This document shows positions 16,483 to 24,270 of a DNA stretch of 33,174 bases, one piece after another. The number at the start of each line of letters is the position of its first letter. Positions within the stretch are counted from its first letter, which is position 1. This stretch comes from Phenylobacterium sp. (lineage in GTDB: Bacteria > Pseudomonadota > Alphaproteobacteria > Caulobacterales > Caulobacteraceae): assembly GCF_030681155.1 (NCBI RefSeq), contig NZ_JAUXXE010000004.1, positions 1 through 33,174 on the forward strand. The letters run 5' to 3'. The notes under the pieces were generated by a model. The model saw only the letters and a program-made list of their open reading frames with translations. It had not been told where the DNA came from and searched no databases. The translations under genes were made by a program, and so were the position numbers.

Positions 16483-17154
16483 ATGCATAGGTTGCTTAAC
16501 GGCGTTCTTGCCGGCGTCGCACTTGCCGCACTCTCAGTTGGAAGCGCCAACGCCGCTTCCGTCCTCGTGGACGGCTACAAATTGGAGAATGGCTCGTTCG
16601 GGGCCCAGACCGGCGTACACTCGAACTCAAGCCAGACGGGATCTAGCGTCAACGCCTACGTCAACCAGGACGGCTCGGCTGTCACCTACAGCACGACCAC
16701 CGGCCAACTCTCGGTCAATGGCTCTGGCGAAGCGACGGTCGTCGGTGATCCGTTGATTGAAAATCTCACGGTCAACTTCGCCAAGGCCTGGAACGAGGTC
16801 ACGTTCAATCTGGAATCCGTAACGGGAAAGGGTGGCTACGACTCCACCTTCAATCTCTTGGTGAACGGATTGGCCCTGTTCTCGGCCACGCCGAACCTCG
16901 GTGACGCCGCTTGCAGCTTCTGCCTCGTCAATAACGGGGAGAACAAGTTCATCGTCTCCGGACCGGGGATCACCAGCCTCGCCTTCAGCTTCGATCCAGC
17001 GATCGCCGGCGCGAAGCAATTCCGCGTGGAAGGAGTTACTGGCGCTGGCATCCCCGAACCCGCAACGTGGGCGATGATGCTGGTAGGGTTCGGCGCGGTT
17101 GGCACAATGGTGCGCAGTCAGCGCCGACGCGGCGCCTTAGCTCTTCGAACCTAG
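16483..17154 (+). CDS. PEPxxWA-CTERM sorting-domain exported protein
   Basis: 223 residues. A signal peptide (MHRLLNGVLAGVALAALSVG then SANAA) precedes a Ser/Thr/Asn-rich secreted domain with two Cys (ACSFCLV). The tail GIPEPATWAMMLVGFGAVG plus MVRSQRRRG is a textbook PEPxxWA-CTERM: motif, membrane helix and basic stop. Such tails are recognised by exosortase-type transpeptidases in alphaproteobacteria, but no exosortase is in the window. GGGGAGG lies just upstream of the ATG. It converges on another gene of the same tail class and shares an upstream CAATTG motif with it. The mature domain is unrecognised, perhaps a matrix or surface protein. Confidence 0.9.
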   Translation: MHRLLNGVLAGVALAALSVGSANAASVLVDGYKLENGSFGAQTGVHSNSSQTGSSVNAYVNQDGSAVTYSTTTGQLSVNGSGEATVVGDPLIENLTVNFAKAWNEVTFNLESVTGKGGYDSTFNLLVNGLALFSATPNLGDAACSFCLVNNGENKFIVSGPGITSLAFSFDPAIAGAKQFRVEGVTGAGIPEPATWAMMLVGFGAVGTMVRSQRRRGALALRT

Positions 17155-17192
17155 AACTCGACAAGCCGCCCTTGCCTGGCGCCTGTCGTGAA

Positions 17193-17225
17193 GAAGCCGC
17201 GCGGACCCGAGATCCGCGCGGCTTC
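17193..17225. terminator. Bidirectional terminator between the two PEPxxWA genes
   Basis: A perfect 13-bp stem (17193-17205 with 17213-17225) with a 7-nt loop lies between the convergent stops. The tail TGCTTGTC on the plus strand is only partly T-rich, so efficiency is uncertain. Confidence 0.7.
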
Positions 17226-17246
17226 TGCTTGTCTCAGTCGTCTGGA

Positions 17247-17870
17247 TTAGGCGTGAGCGTAGGTCTGACGACGCCGACGAATGGCGGCGCCAGCCAGGCC
17301 GAAGCCCGCGATCAACATGGCCCAGGTCGCCGGCTCCGGCACCGCCGAAACGGGCGTATCATGCGAGAACGGGATGTCTTGCGAGAACAGGTCGCCGACC
17401 TTCTGATCCTTGGTGGCGTTGTTCGACCACAGGATTTTCAAGTGCGGACCGCCCTGAGCAAGGTCGAACACCCCGCTGGTGGCGTTGATGTCGAAGGTCA
17501 GATTGCTGACGTTCGCGGCGATGTTCGGGTCGAAATTGAAGCAGGCGAACCCTGCGCCATTCCCATTGCAACCGCCCGCAGCAAGCCCGCCGTTGATCGC
17601 ATTCGTCGTGCCGCCGCCAGCCAAGGTAGCGGTCAAGGCCGTGACGCCGAGGCCTTTGAACGAGAACGCGCCGAGATACTGAGCGCCGGCCCAATTACCC
17701 GTGAGCGCATTGGCCCCAGCGATATCGAACGTGATGTTCGTGCTGCTGTTTTGGGTGACCGTGAAGGTCGCACCCTGGAAGGTCGTTTGATAGACGGTCG
17801 CCGCGTTCGCCACAGACGCCGACACGAACAACGCCGCCGCGGCGCAGGCCGCACCAACAAACTTCTTCAT
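17247..17870 (-). CDS. PEPxxWA-CTERM sorting-domain exported protein
   Basis: 207 residues. It has a signal peptide (MKKFVGAACAAAALFVSASV then ANAA), a beta-rich body with many Thr, Gly and Asn residues and two Cys in GGCNGNGAGFACFNFDPN, and the tail AVPEPATWAMLIAGFGLAGA followed by AIRRRRQ. The tail matches that of the convergent neighbour in layout, but the bodies differ, so the pair are not simple duplicates. GAGG precedes the ATG. A CAATTG-rich palindrome lies 85-110 bp upstream. The function is not known; exported matrix or envelope proteins are common with this tail. Confidence 0.9.
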   Translation of the reverse strand: MKKFVGAACAAAALFVSASVANAATVYQTTFQGATFTVTQNSSTNITFDIAGANALTGNWAGAQYLGAFSFKGLGVTALTATLAGGGTTNAINGGLAAGGCNGNGAGFACFNFDPNIAANVSNLTFDINATSGVFDLAQGGPHLKILWSNNATKDQKVGDLFSQDIPFSHDTPVSAVPEPATWAMLIAGFGLAGAAIRRRRQTYAHA

Positions 17871-17956
17871 AGCCCAACCTCTTCCCGACCTTCGGCCGAT
17901 CCATCGTAATTATGGGACGGCGTCGTCGCCATCATCACTCATGAAGCAATAGGCGT

Positions 17957-17979
17957 GCCAATTGTTGGCGCCAATTGAA
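17957..17979. promoter_or_regulatory. CAATTG repeat/palindrome upstream of the PEPxxWA gene
   Basis: GCCAATTG occurs twice (17957-17964 and 17970-17977) around the perfect 10-bp palindrome TTGGCGCCAA (17965-17974). It lies just downstream of a possible minus-strand -10 (TATATT, 18003 to 17998), a fitting operator position. Confidence 0.4.
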
Positions 17980-18056
17980 CTCACCTGGGCGGTGAAAAAT
18001 ATACGATCAACAATTGCAACGTCGCTGGCCGCTCTTCCGCCCTTCCCTGTCGCACC

Positions 18057-18395
18057 CTAGCTGGCGGGATCGTACATGAACTCGCGCAGTTCCTGCGAAC
18101 ACCGGCAGGCGATCGCGATCTTCTGCGCCCACAGGACAGCGTCTTCGCGGGTCGGCAGCTCGAGCACCGTGAACCCGCCGTTGAACCGCGTGCCGGGATA
18201 GATCTCAGCCGACACCGATCCATCGGAGGAGACCAGCACAGGATCGACCTGCTCATTAATCCCACCACCGAACACATAGACGCCGGCGGCTTTGGCCTCC
18301 TCGATCACCGCATGCGAGGTGGCGACGACGATGGGGAATTCTTCCTGCGTCAGCACCATGGCCTCGCTGGGGAAGGAGATGAGGTACTTGGTCAT
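18057..18395 (-). CDS. YCII-related domain protein
   Basis: 112 residues from ATG 18395; an upstream extension to 18458 is not family-like. It opens MTKYLISFPSEAM and ends with the YCII-type block NGGFTVLELPTREDAVLWAQ then KIAIACRCSQELREF, with strands and a helix in ferredoxin-like order. The usual DGPF signature is replaced by SDGSVSAEIYPGTR. YCII/DGPF proteins often occur beside ArsR, SRPBCC or ECF sigma genes, as here, where it is divergent from an ArsR-SRPBCC pair and shares a 120-bp control region. Its biochemical role is unknown. Confidence 0.82.
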   Translation of the reverse strand: MTKYLISFPSEAMVLTQEEFPIVVATSHAVIEEAKAAGVYVFGGGINEQVDPVLVSSDGSVSAEIYPGTRFNGGFTVLELPTREDAVLWAQKIAIACRCSQELREFMYDPAS

Positions 18396-18456
18396 GCTCC
18401 GAGGATGACTCAGAAGGTCGGACCTAGCCAAGGCCTTCGCGAGATTGCGGCAAGAC

Positions 18457-18475
18457 ACTAAGGAAGGTGCCTAAC
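18457..18475. promoter_or_regulatory. ArsR operator, upstream copy
   Basis: ACTAAGGAAGGTGCCTAAC. It matches the second copy at 18506-18524 in 15 of 19 positions and contains an imperfect AGG/CCT dyad. It lies before the candidate -35 of arsR and 62 bp upstream of the divergent YCII gene. Confidence 0.55.
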
Positions 18476-18480
18476 TATCC

Positions 18481-18509
18481 TTGACGGGGATATTGGGTCG
18501 GAATTACTA
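18481..18509 (+). promoter_or_regulatory. Candidate promoter of the arsR operon, probably leaderless
   Basis: TTGACG (18481-18486), 17-bp spacer, TTACTA (18504-18509). Transcription would start about seven bases on, at or near the ATG at 18516, giving a leaderless mRNA. Confidence 0.45.
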
Positions 18510-18524
18510 AGGCAGATGCCTTAC
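18506..18524. promoter_or_regulatory. ArsR operator, downstream copy overlapping the start codon
   Basis: ACTAAGGCAGATGCCTTAC, including the perfect inverted repeat AAGGCA-GA-TGCCTT. It covers the predicted -10, start site and ATG, so binding would block transcription. Confidence 0.55.
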
Positions 18525-18842
18525 CATTTAGCTCCGCTCGACCTCGCCTTTCACGCTCTCAGCGATCCGACCCGTCGCGCGGTGGTGTCGCGGCTGGCCG
18601 AGGGCGAGGCGCCGGTCAGCGTCTTGGCCGAGCCTTTCGATATGTCGCTGCCCTCCTTCGCCCAGCATCTCAAGGTGCTGGAAGGATGCGGTCTGGTCGC
18701 CAGTGAGAAGCGCGGGCGCAGCCGCTGGTGCCGCCTGGTGCGCTCGCGCTTTGACGAGGCGGCGGACTGGATGGAGGCCGAGCGCCGGCAGTGGACCGAG
18801 CGTTTGGATCGGCTGGAAATCTACTTGGACAAGGCGGAATAA
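18516..18842 (+). CDS. ArsR-family transcriptional repressor
   Basis: 108 residues. Winged-helix order is clear: AFHALSDPTRRAVVSRLAEG, then EAPVSVLAEPFDMSLPSFAQ as the helix-turn-helix, HLKVLEGCGLVASEKRGRSR as recognition helix and wing, and a C-terminal helix WMEAERRQWTERLDRLEIYL. The ArsR metal-site Cys pair (ELCVCD) is absent, so this belongs to the non-metal subgroup typically paired with SRPBCC genes. It begins inside a perfect palindrome and is followed after 13 bp by an SRPBCC gene. Autorepression is strongly suggested by the duplicated operator. Confidence 0.92.
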   Translation: MPYHLAPLDLAFHALSDPTRRAVVSRLAEGEAPVSVLAEPFDMSLPSFAQHLKVLEGCGLVASEKRGRSRWCRLVRSRFDEAADWMEAERRQWTERLDRLEIYLDKAE

Positions 18843-18855
18843 GGTGGAGAACACG

Positions 18856-19335
18856 ATGGCTGATCTATTGGACACTTGGTCGCTCGACCGCGAAATCGTG
18901 CTGGTGAAGCTGCTGAACCACCCGCGCGAAAAGGTGTTTGCGGCGTGGATGGATCCTAAGGCGCTGGCCGAATGGTATGGCCCGACCGGCCTGCGCATCG
19001 AAAGCTACGAGGCCGACATCCGGGAGGGCGGCCTATGGCGGTTCGATATGGTCGGCGTGTTCGAAGGCCGCGAGCAGCGGTTCCCGAACCTCATGCGGTT
19101 TCTGGAAATCGTGCCGAACGAGCGGATCGTGATGGACTACGGCACGCCGGACCCAAACGACCCTGACCGCTTCCGCACGACCGTGACCTTCGACGAGCAG
19201 GATGACGGCAAGACGGTGCTGACCATGCGCCAACTCCACCCCACCCGCGAGCGGCGCCAGGTGGTCGTCGGCTTCGGTGCGGTGGGATACGGGCTGCAGA
19301 CAATGGACGGCCTTGTGGCCTGGCTGGACCGCTGA
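18856..19335 (+). CDS. SRPBCC (AHSA1/START-like) domain protein
   Basis: 159 residues from ATG 18856, following GGAGA. Frames starting earlier overlap arsR. The SRPBCC pattern is present: REIVLVKLLNHPREKVFAAW, the WYGPTGL turn, EADIREGGLWRFDM, then GREQRFPNLMRFLEIVPNER and TTVTFDEQDDGKTVLTMRQ, with a long C-terminal helix lining the ligand pocket. AHSA1-like proteins bind hydrophobic ligands; the ArsR-SRPBCC pair is common, and the ligand is unknown. It is the second gene of an operon and ends just before a strong terminator. Confidence 0.9.
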   Translation: MADLLDTWSLDREIVLVKLLNHPREKVFAAWMDPKALAEWYGPTGLRIESYEADIREGGLWRFDMVGVFEGREQRFPNLMRFLEIVPNERIVMDYGTPDPNDPDRFRTTVTFDEQDDGKTVLTMRQLHPTRERRQVVVGFGAVGYGLQTMDGLVAWLDR

Positions 19336-19348
19336 GGCAGCCTCACCG

Positions 19349-19377
19349 CGGCGCTGGCCTGAGGGCCAGCGCCGTTT
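19349..19377. terminator. Terminator between SRPBCC and ABC-F genes
   Basis: A perfect 11-bp stem (19349-19359 with 19364-19374), TGAG loop and TTT after it. It ends 14 bp or more after the SRPBCC stop and touches the converging ABC-F stop codon, so it may serve both strands. Confidence 0.75.
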
Positions 19378-21004
19378 AGCCTCCTGGGTGCAGCCCTGGC
19401 GCTTCCTGGCCTGTGCGGGCGACATATTCCGCATAGCCGCCGCCGTACTGATGGACTCCCTCGGGCGTCAGCTCCAGCACGCGGTTCGACAGGGCCCCCA
19501 GGAAATGGCGGTCGTGGGAGACGAAGAGCATGGTGCCCTCAAAGTCCGCCAGGGCCGCGACCAGCATCTCCTTGGTCGCCATGTCGAGGTGGTTGGTCGG
19601 CTCGTCGAGCACCAGCAGGTTCGGCGGATCGAACAGCATCTTGGCCATGACCAGCCGCGCTTTCTCGCCGCCGGACAAAACGCGGCAGGGCTTTTCGACA
19701 TCGTCGCCGGAGAAGCCGAAGCACCCCGCCAGGGTGCGCAGCGCGCCCTGCCCTGCCTGCGGGAAGGAGCTGTCCAGGGACTCGAAGATCGTCTCTTCGC
19801 CGTCGAGCAGGTCCATGGAGTGCTGGGCGAAATAGCCCATCCTGACGCTGGCGCCGATGTTGACCGTGCCCTGGTCGGGCGCGGTGGCGCCGGCCACCAG
19901 TTTCAACAGCGTCGATTTACCGGCCCCGTTGGCGCCAAGCACGCACCAGCGTTCCTTGCGGCGCACCAGGAAATCGAGATCGGCGTAGATCGGCTGGTCG
20001 CCGTAGCCCTTATGGACGTTGCGCAGGCTGATCACGTCGTCGCCCGACCGTGGCGGGCTCTGGAACTCGAACTGGACCGACTGGCGACGGCGCGGGGCCT
20101 CGACGCGTTCGATCTTGTCGAGCTTCTTGACCCGGCTCTGGACCTGGGCGGCGTGCGAGGCGCGGGCCTTGAACTTCTCGATGAACTTGATTTCCTTGGC
20201 CAGCATGGCCTGCTGGCGCTCGTACTGCGCCTGGCGTTGCTGATCGCCGAGCGCGCGCTGCTGGTCGTAGAAGTCGAGATCGCCCGAGTAGGTGACGAGG
20301 TCGCCGCCGTCGATCTCCACCACCTTGCCGATGATGCGGTTCATGAAGGCGCGGTCGTGCGAGGTCATCAAGAGGGCCCCGCCGTAATTCTTGAGGAAGG
20401 CCTCCAGCCAGATCAGGCTTTCCAGGTCGAGGTGGTTGCTGGGCTCGTCCAGCAGCATGCCGTCGGGCCGCATCAGCAGGATGCGGGCCAGCGCGACGCG
20501 CATCTTCCAGCCGCCGGACAGCAGGCCGACATCGCCGTCCATGCGTTCCTGGCTGAAGCTCAGGCCGGCGAGCACCTCGCGCGCGCGGGCTTCCAGCGCA
20601 TAGCCGTCCAGTTCCTGGAAGCGCTCCAGCACCTCGCCATAGCGCTCCATGACGGCTTCCAGCTGATCGGCCTGATCCGGATCGACCATCGCCGCCTCGA
20701 GCTTGGCCATTTCAGCGGCCAGGGCGCTGACGGGGCCGACGCCGTCCATCACCGCGGCGACCGCGCTTTGGCCGGACATTTCGCCGACGTCCTGGCTGAA
20801 ATAGCCGATGGTCATTCCAGGATCGATCGCGACCAGTCCGTCGTCGGGCTGTTCCTGACCGGTGACCATGCGGAACAGCGTCGTCTTGCCAGCGCCGTTG
20901 GGGCCGACAAGCCCGACCTTTTCGCCCTTCTGGATCCCCATCGAGGCTTCGATGAACAGGATCTGGTGGCCGTTCTGCTTGGAGATATTGTCGAGGCGGA
21001 TCAT
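19376..21004 (-). CDS. ABC-F family ATPase (ribosome-associated)
   Basis: 542 residues with two ABC cassettes and no membrane domain. Cassette 1: Walker A GPNGAGKTT, signature LSGGWKMR, Walker B MLLDEPSNHLD. Cassette 2: GANGAGKST, LSGGEKAR, LVLDEPTNHLD. The linker at about 240-310 is highly charged and helical (QQRQAQYERQQAMLAKEIKF), the P-site tRNA interaction motif of the family. ABC-F proteins work in the ribosomal E site on stalled translation; the size fits the EttA/YbiT/YheS group, but I do not assign a subtype. Cassette 1 has W where the signature is usually E or Q. It is expressed toward the terminator at 19349-19377. Confidence 0.95.
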   Translation of the reverse strand: MIRLDNISKQNGHQILFIEASMGIQKGEKVGLVGPNGAGKTTLFRMVTGQEQPDDGLVAIDPGMTIGYFSQDVGEMSGQSAVAAVMDGVGPVSALAAEMAKLEAAMVDPDQADQLEAVMERYGEVLERFQELDGYALEARAREVLAGLSFSQERMDGDVGLLSGGWKMRVALARILLMRPDGMLLDEPSNHLDLESLIWLEAFLKNYGGALLMTSHDRAFMNRIIGKVVEIDGGDLVTYSGDLDFYDQQRALGDQQRQAQYERQQAMLAKEIKFIEKFKARASHAAQVQSRVKKLDKIERVEAPRRRQSVQFEFQSPPRSGDDVISLRNVHKGYGDQPIYADLDFLVRRKERWCVLGANGAGKSTLLKLVAGATAPDQGTVNIGASVRMGYFAQHSMDLLDGEETIFESLDSSFPQAGQGALRTLAGCFGFSGDDVEKPCRVLSGGEKARLVMAKMLFDPPNLLVLDEPTNHLDMATKEMLVAALADFEGTMLFVSHDRHFLGALSNRVLELTPEGVHQYGGGYAEYVARTGQEAPGLHPGG

Positions 21005-21109
21005 GGGCGGTCTGCTAGCTCGGGTAGACGGCCAACGCCAGCCTTAGAGCCATTCAAACAGGTCCTTGCCCCTCGCCGGGCAGGGTCTAATGTCGCCGGG
21101 GGCGAGCGG

Positions 21110-21394
21110 ATGGATGCGATGAGCGACGCGGTTGGCCCTGGCGATCTGGTTCTGTGCGTCAATGCGGCGCCCAATCACGTGACCGGGCGGCCAGTGCCCC
21201 TCCAGGCCGGAGAGACCTACCGCGTCACCGGAGTTATGGAATTTGCCTGCCCGTGCGGGCGATCCGATGCTTTGCTCGACATTGGCATCGACTACGCGTG
21301 GTGTCAGTCGCGCTTTCGGCTGCTGCCGAAGCCCAAGGCCCAGACCAGGACGCGCCAAGTTTCGGCTCCGCGGGAAAAGGAAACGGTTCGCTGA
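21110..21394 (+). CDS. Small Cys-containing protein of unknown function
   Basis: 94 residues from ATG 21110, after a G-rich sequence; ATG 21119 is a possible alternative. The strand pattern DLVLCVNAAPNHVTGRPVPL, AGETYRVTGVMEFACPCGRS, and AWCQSRFRLLP resembles a group of small phage-like or housekeeping proteins in alphaproteobacteria that I cannot name. Four Cys (one CPC pair) might bind metal. The C-terminal 20 residues are basic and probably disordered. A longer frame reaching back to 19277 is antisense to the ABC-F gene and is rejected. Confidence 0.6.
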   Translation: MDAMSDAVGPGDLVLCVNAAPNHVTGRPVPLQAGETYRVTGVMEFACPCGRSDALLDIGIDYAWCQSRFRLLPKPKAQTRTRQVSAPREKETVR

Positions 21395-21451
21395 ACCAGC
21401 CGGTCAACCGGCTCGTAGCCACCTTCCCGGCGCGCGGCCGACGCCGCCGCG

Positions 21452-23272
21452 CTAGGCCGGGAATATCTCCTTGACCGTGCGTTCCAGCACCACCAGCGGC
21501 ATCGATCCACGGAGCAGGACGTCGTGGAAGGTCTTCAGGTCGAACTTGGCGCCGGCGCGCGCCTTGGCCTCTTCGCGCAGCCGCACCCATTCGGTGTGGC
21601 CGATCTTGTAGCTGCAGGCCTGACCAGGCCAGATCGCGTAGCGGTCGATCTCGCGCTGAGCCCGGCTGCGCACGAAGCCGGTCTTCTCCACCATGTAGTC
21701 GGTGGCCCGCTCGCGGCTCCAGCGCTTGGCGTGCATGCCGGTGTCGATCACCACACGGGCGGCGCGGAATTGCAGGGATTGGAGATAGCCGAGCTGTCCC
21801 AGCCGATCGCCCTCATAGGCTCCGAGTTCTTCGGCGAGTTGTTCGGCATAGAGGGCCCAGCCCTCCCCGTGGGCCGCGAAGCCGATCGCCACCTGGCGCA
21901 GGCGCGGGATCTCGGTCGAGGAGAGCGCGATCGCGCCCTCCCATTGGTGGCCGGGAATCGCCTCGTGATAGGTCAGGGTCGGCAGGGTGAACTTCGGCCA
22001 CTCCGCGGTGTCCTTGAGATTGATGTAGAAGCGGCCGGGACGTGAGCCGTCCAGGGTCGGGGCGGTGGCGTAGCCGTTCGGCGCGCCATCCTCGATCTCG
22101 GGCGGCACGCGCACGATCTCGACCGGCGTCTTCGGCAAGGTCTGGAAGGCGCGCGGCATCTTGGACCGCATGGCGTCGGTCTGCACATTCAGCGCCTGCA
22201 GCAGTTCGGCGCGGCCCGCGTCGGTGTTGGCATAGAGCTGATCCGGACGCTTCGAGATCTGGGCCACACGCTCGCCCACCGTACCTTGCGTCAGGCCCTC
22301 GGCGCGCAGCAGGACGTCCATCCGCGCATCAAGATCGGCCACCTGCTTGAGACCGATCTGGTGCGCTTCGTCAGGCGTGAGGTTGGTGGTCGTCTGGAAG
22401 GCGAGCGCGCCAGCATAGAAGGCCTCGCCATCCGGAATTCTCCAGATGCCGGGCTCTGGGGTGGCCTGAGGCCGCGCCGCCTGAACCGCCGCGATCTGAC
22501 GATCGACCGCCGGATAGACCTGGGCCGACACAATGGCCGCAGCGCGGGCGGCCCAATCGCCGGCAATCTTGGCTTCGGCCGCGCGGCGGGCTAGCGAGGT
22601 GGTCAAGCCGTGCTCCTGCGGAGCCGGCGCCCGGAGCCGGCGAAGCTGGCCCAAGGTCGCGTCGAGGGCGAAGTCAGGCGCGAGCACGCCGCGCGCAGCG
22701 TCCTGACGGAAGTCGGCGGTGTTGGCGTCGAGCGTCCCGGCGAATGCGGCCAGGCGGGTCAGATACGCCTCGGCGTCGCTGGCGGTCTTCACCGGATGCA
22801 CCGAGTCCAGGAAGTCGGGCGTGGACTGGTAGACCCCGGAAAGCTGGCTGATCACGAAGGGGGAGTACGGGGCGTAATAGCCGCCCTCGCCGAACGTGAA
22901 CCGCTCGCCGCCCTCGACGATCTTGCGATAGGCGTACTGGACGACGTCGAGGTCGGTCTTGCCCATCGAGGAGAGCTCGGCCTGGTCGATTGCCGAGAGC
23001 TGCGCGAGTCGCGCCTTGCGGGCGGCGACCCAGCGCGCGCGGGCGGCGGACGAGACGTCGTCGAGGCGGCCCCGCTGGACCGCGCGCTTTCCGGTATCCA
23101 CGCCAAAGCTTGTCGCCAGTTGCGGCGCCTCGTCGAGGTCGGCCTCCCAGAAGCTGTCCAGGATCGCCCGCAGCCGGGCATCCTCCGGGGTCGCGGCCAT
23201 CGCGATGGGCGGCGCGCCGGCCCAGGTGGCGGCCAGCGCAGCGGCGCTGGTCAGGAAAACGCGACGGTCCAT
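21452..23272 (-). CDS. DUF885-family metallohydrolase with Tat signal
   Basis: 606 residues from ATG 23272, with GAGGGGGGA upstream. The N-terminus MDRRVFLTSAAALAATWAGA has the twin-arginine pattern (RRVFL), so it is exported folded to the periplasm. The metal site is YHEAIPGHQW (HE-x4-H type), followed by the conserved Glu region AAHGEGWALYAEQLAEELG. Size and layout match bacterial DUF885 proteins, usually treated as putative zinc peptidases or esterases of uncertain substrate. The last 100 residues (KRWSRERATDYMVEKTGF and IDRYAIWPGQACSYKIGH) are also family-typical. It is a single gene. Confidence 0.9.
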   Translation of the reverse strand: MDRRVFLTSAAALAATWAGAPPIAMAATPEDARLRAILDSFWEADLDEAPQLATSFGVDTGKRAVQRGRLDDVSSAARARWVAARKARLAQLSAIDQAELSSMGKTDLDVVQYAYRKIVEGGERFTFGEGGYYAPYSPFVISQLSGVYQSTPDFLDSVHPVKTASDAEAYLTRLAAFAGTLDANTADFRQDAARGVLAPDFALDATLGQLRRLRAPAPQEHGLTTSLARRAAEAKIAGDWAARAAAIVSAQVYPAVDRQIAAVQAARPQATPEPGIWRIPDGEAFYAGALAFQTTTNLTPDEAHQIGLKQVADLDARMDVLLRAEGLTQGTVGERVAQISKRPDQLYANTDAGRAELLQALNVQTDAMRSKMPRAFQTLPKTPVEIVRVPPEIEDGAPNGYATAPTLDGSRPGRFYINLKDTAEWPKFTLPTLTYHEAIPGHQWEGAIALSSTEIPRLRQVAIGFAAHGEGWALYAEQLAEELGAYEGDRLGQLGYLQSLQFRAARVVIDTGMHAKRWSRERATDYMVEKTGFVRSRAQREIDRYAIWPGQACSYKIGHTEWVRLREEAKARAGAKFDLKTFHDVLLRGSMPLVVLERTVKEIFPA

Positions 23273-23362
23273 GTGATTCCCCCCTCGCCGCTTCAGCGAC
23301 GATGACAACGACCCTAGAAGAGTACTTGCGTCCCGAGCAAGTCGGAGCCGGCGCCAGGCACG

Positions 23363-23932
23363 CTAGGTTTCATCTCGTGAAGAGCGCCGTGCAAGATCGC
23401 GGCAATAGCGCTCGAAGTGCTTGGTCAAGTCGGGGCCAGGAGCGGGGAAGCTGCGGCTCTCGCCAGCATAGCTGACCGTGATCGTCGGAGCCTCGGACAG
23501 GGCGTCGAACCAGCCCGCAGGAAGAACTCCCTGACCTTCCACGAAGCGATACCGACCAGCTTCCCGAACGCCGTTTCCGACTTGGAAAGTCGCATCGCCA
23601 GCCTTAACGGCGAGTAGCGCCTTGCCGACCTGGGGCGCGAAGGTCCGCTCCTGCAGTCCCCCAGACTGAAGACTTGAGCAGGTGATCAGCAGTTCAGGGG
23701 CCCAGGCTTCTCCGCCATCGAAGACGGCCGTTCGCCGGCTGAGGCCGACACTGCCGACGACGCCGTGCGCGACCGCCCAATGGAAACGCTCGCCATTCAG
23801 ATCGAAAGCCTTAGGCGGCGGCGCGCGATCAGAGTGGAACGCCGCCGACGAAAGCCCTGTCGCCGTCGCCAAGCCCGCCAGCCCGGCAAATGCAGCAAGG
23901 CAGACCAAACCGAACCGCGTATTGGGAGACAT
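23363..23932 (-). CDS. Membrane-anchored or exported protein of unknown function
   Basis: 189 residues. The hydrophobic N-terminus (FGLVCLAAFAGLAGLATATG) is either a signal peptide or a single anchor. The remainder is soluble, with strands such as KAFDLNGERFHWAVAHGVVG and APTITVSYAGESRSF and no recognised motif. Two Cys residues (ITCSS and YCRDL) could be paired in the periplasm. The start has only a weak GGGG upstream. It lies 90 bp upstream of the DUF885 gene on the same strand, so cotranscription is possible. Confidence 0.65.
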   Translation of the reverse strand: MSPNTRFGLVCLAAFAGLAGLATATGLSSAAFHSDRAPPPKAFDLNGERFHWAVAHGVVGSVGLSRRTAVFDGGEAWAPELLITCSSLQSGGLQERTFAPQVGKALLAVKAGDATFQVGNGVREAGRYRFVEGQGVLPAGWFDALSEAPTITVSYAGESRSFPAPGPDLTKHFERYCRDLARRSSRDET

Positions 23933-24102
23933 TTTCGACGCCCCACGAAAACAGGCTTTGGCTCAACCTAGAGTTATCGCCCGTCAAGTCCACCACAAAC
24001 CCAGGTTTGCTCGGGTAACTTCGGACATACCGCCTGGGTCGCGGTAGACTGGGACTGACGGGCCGGCCGCCGATCTTGGCGAGTCCCCCAGCGGAAGCGC
24101 CG

Positions 24103-24270
24103 ATGACACCACCCTCCAAGCCGTCAGATCCCAGGCGCCAAGCGACCTCGACCCGCAGCTATGCGCCGCCTACGCCCAAGGTTTCGCGCCAGAAGGCGGC
24201 CAAGGTGCTGACGCCGGCCGAACGCGCGGCGTTCCTGGCCTCGCGACCGGATCTCAAGCCGAAGGACTAA
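24103..24270 (+). CDS. Small basic protein of unknown function
   Basis: 55 residues from ATG 24103; a TTG at 24076 would add nine residues. The N-terminal half is Pro/Ser-rich and disordered; the C-terminal half (PKVSRQKAAKVLTPAERAAF then LASRPDLKPKD) may form a helix. GGAAG precedes the ATG. Its last 17 bp overlap the end of the converging HAD gene, which is unusual but possible. A small conserved protein is plausible, though the evidence is only coding-like composition and position. Confidence 0.5.
   Translation: MTPPSKPSDPRRQATSTRSYAPPTPKVSRQKAAKVLTPAERAAFLASRPDLKPKD

Noticed and set aside
19277..21109. Long plus-strand frame leading to the small gene at 21110
   Set aside because: Antisense to the ABC-F gene; no family signal. 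Only the last 94 codons lie beyond the ABC-F gene and are kept.
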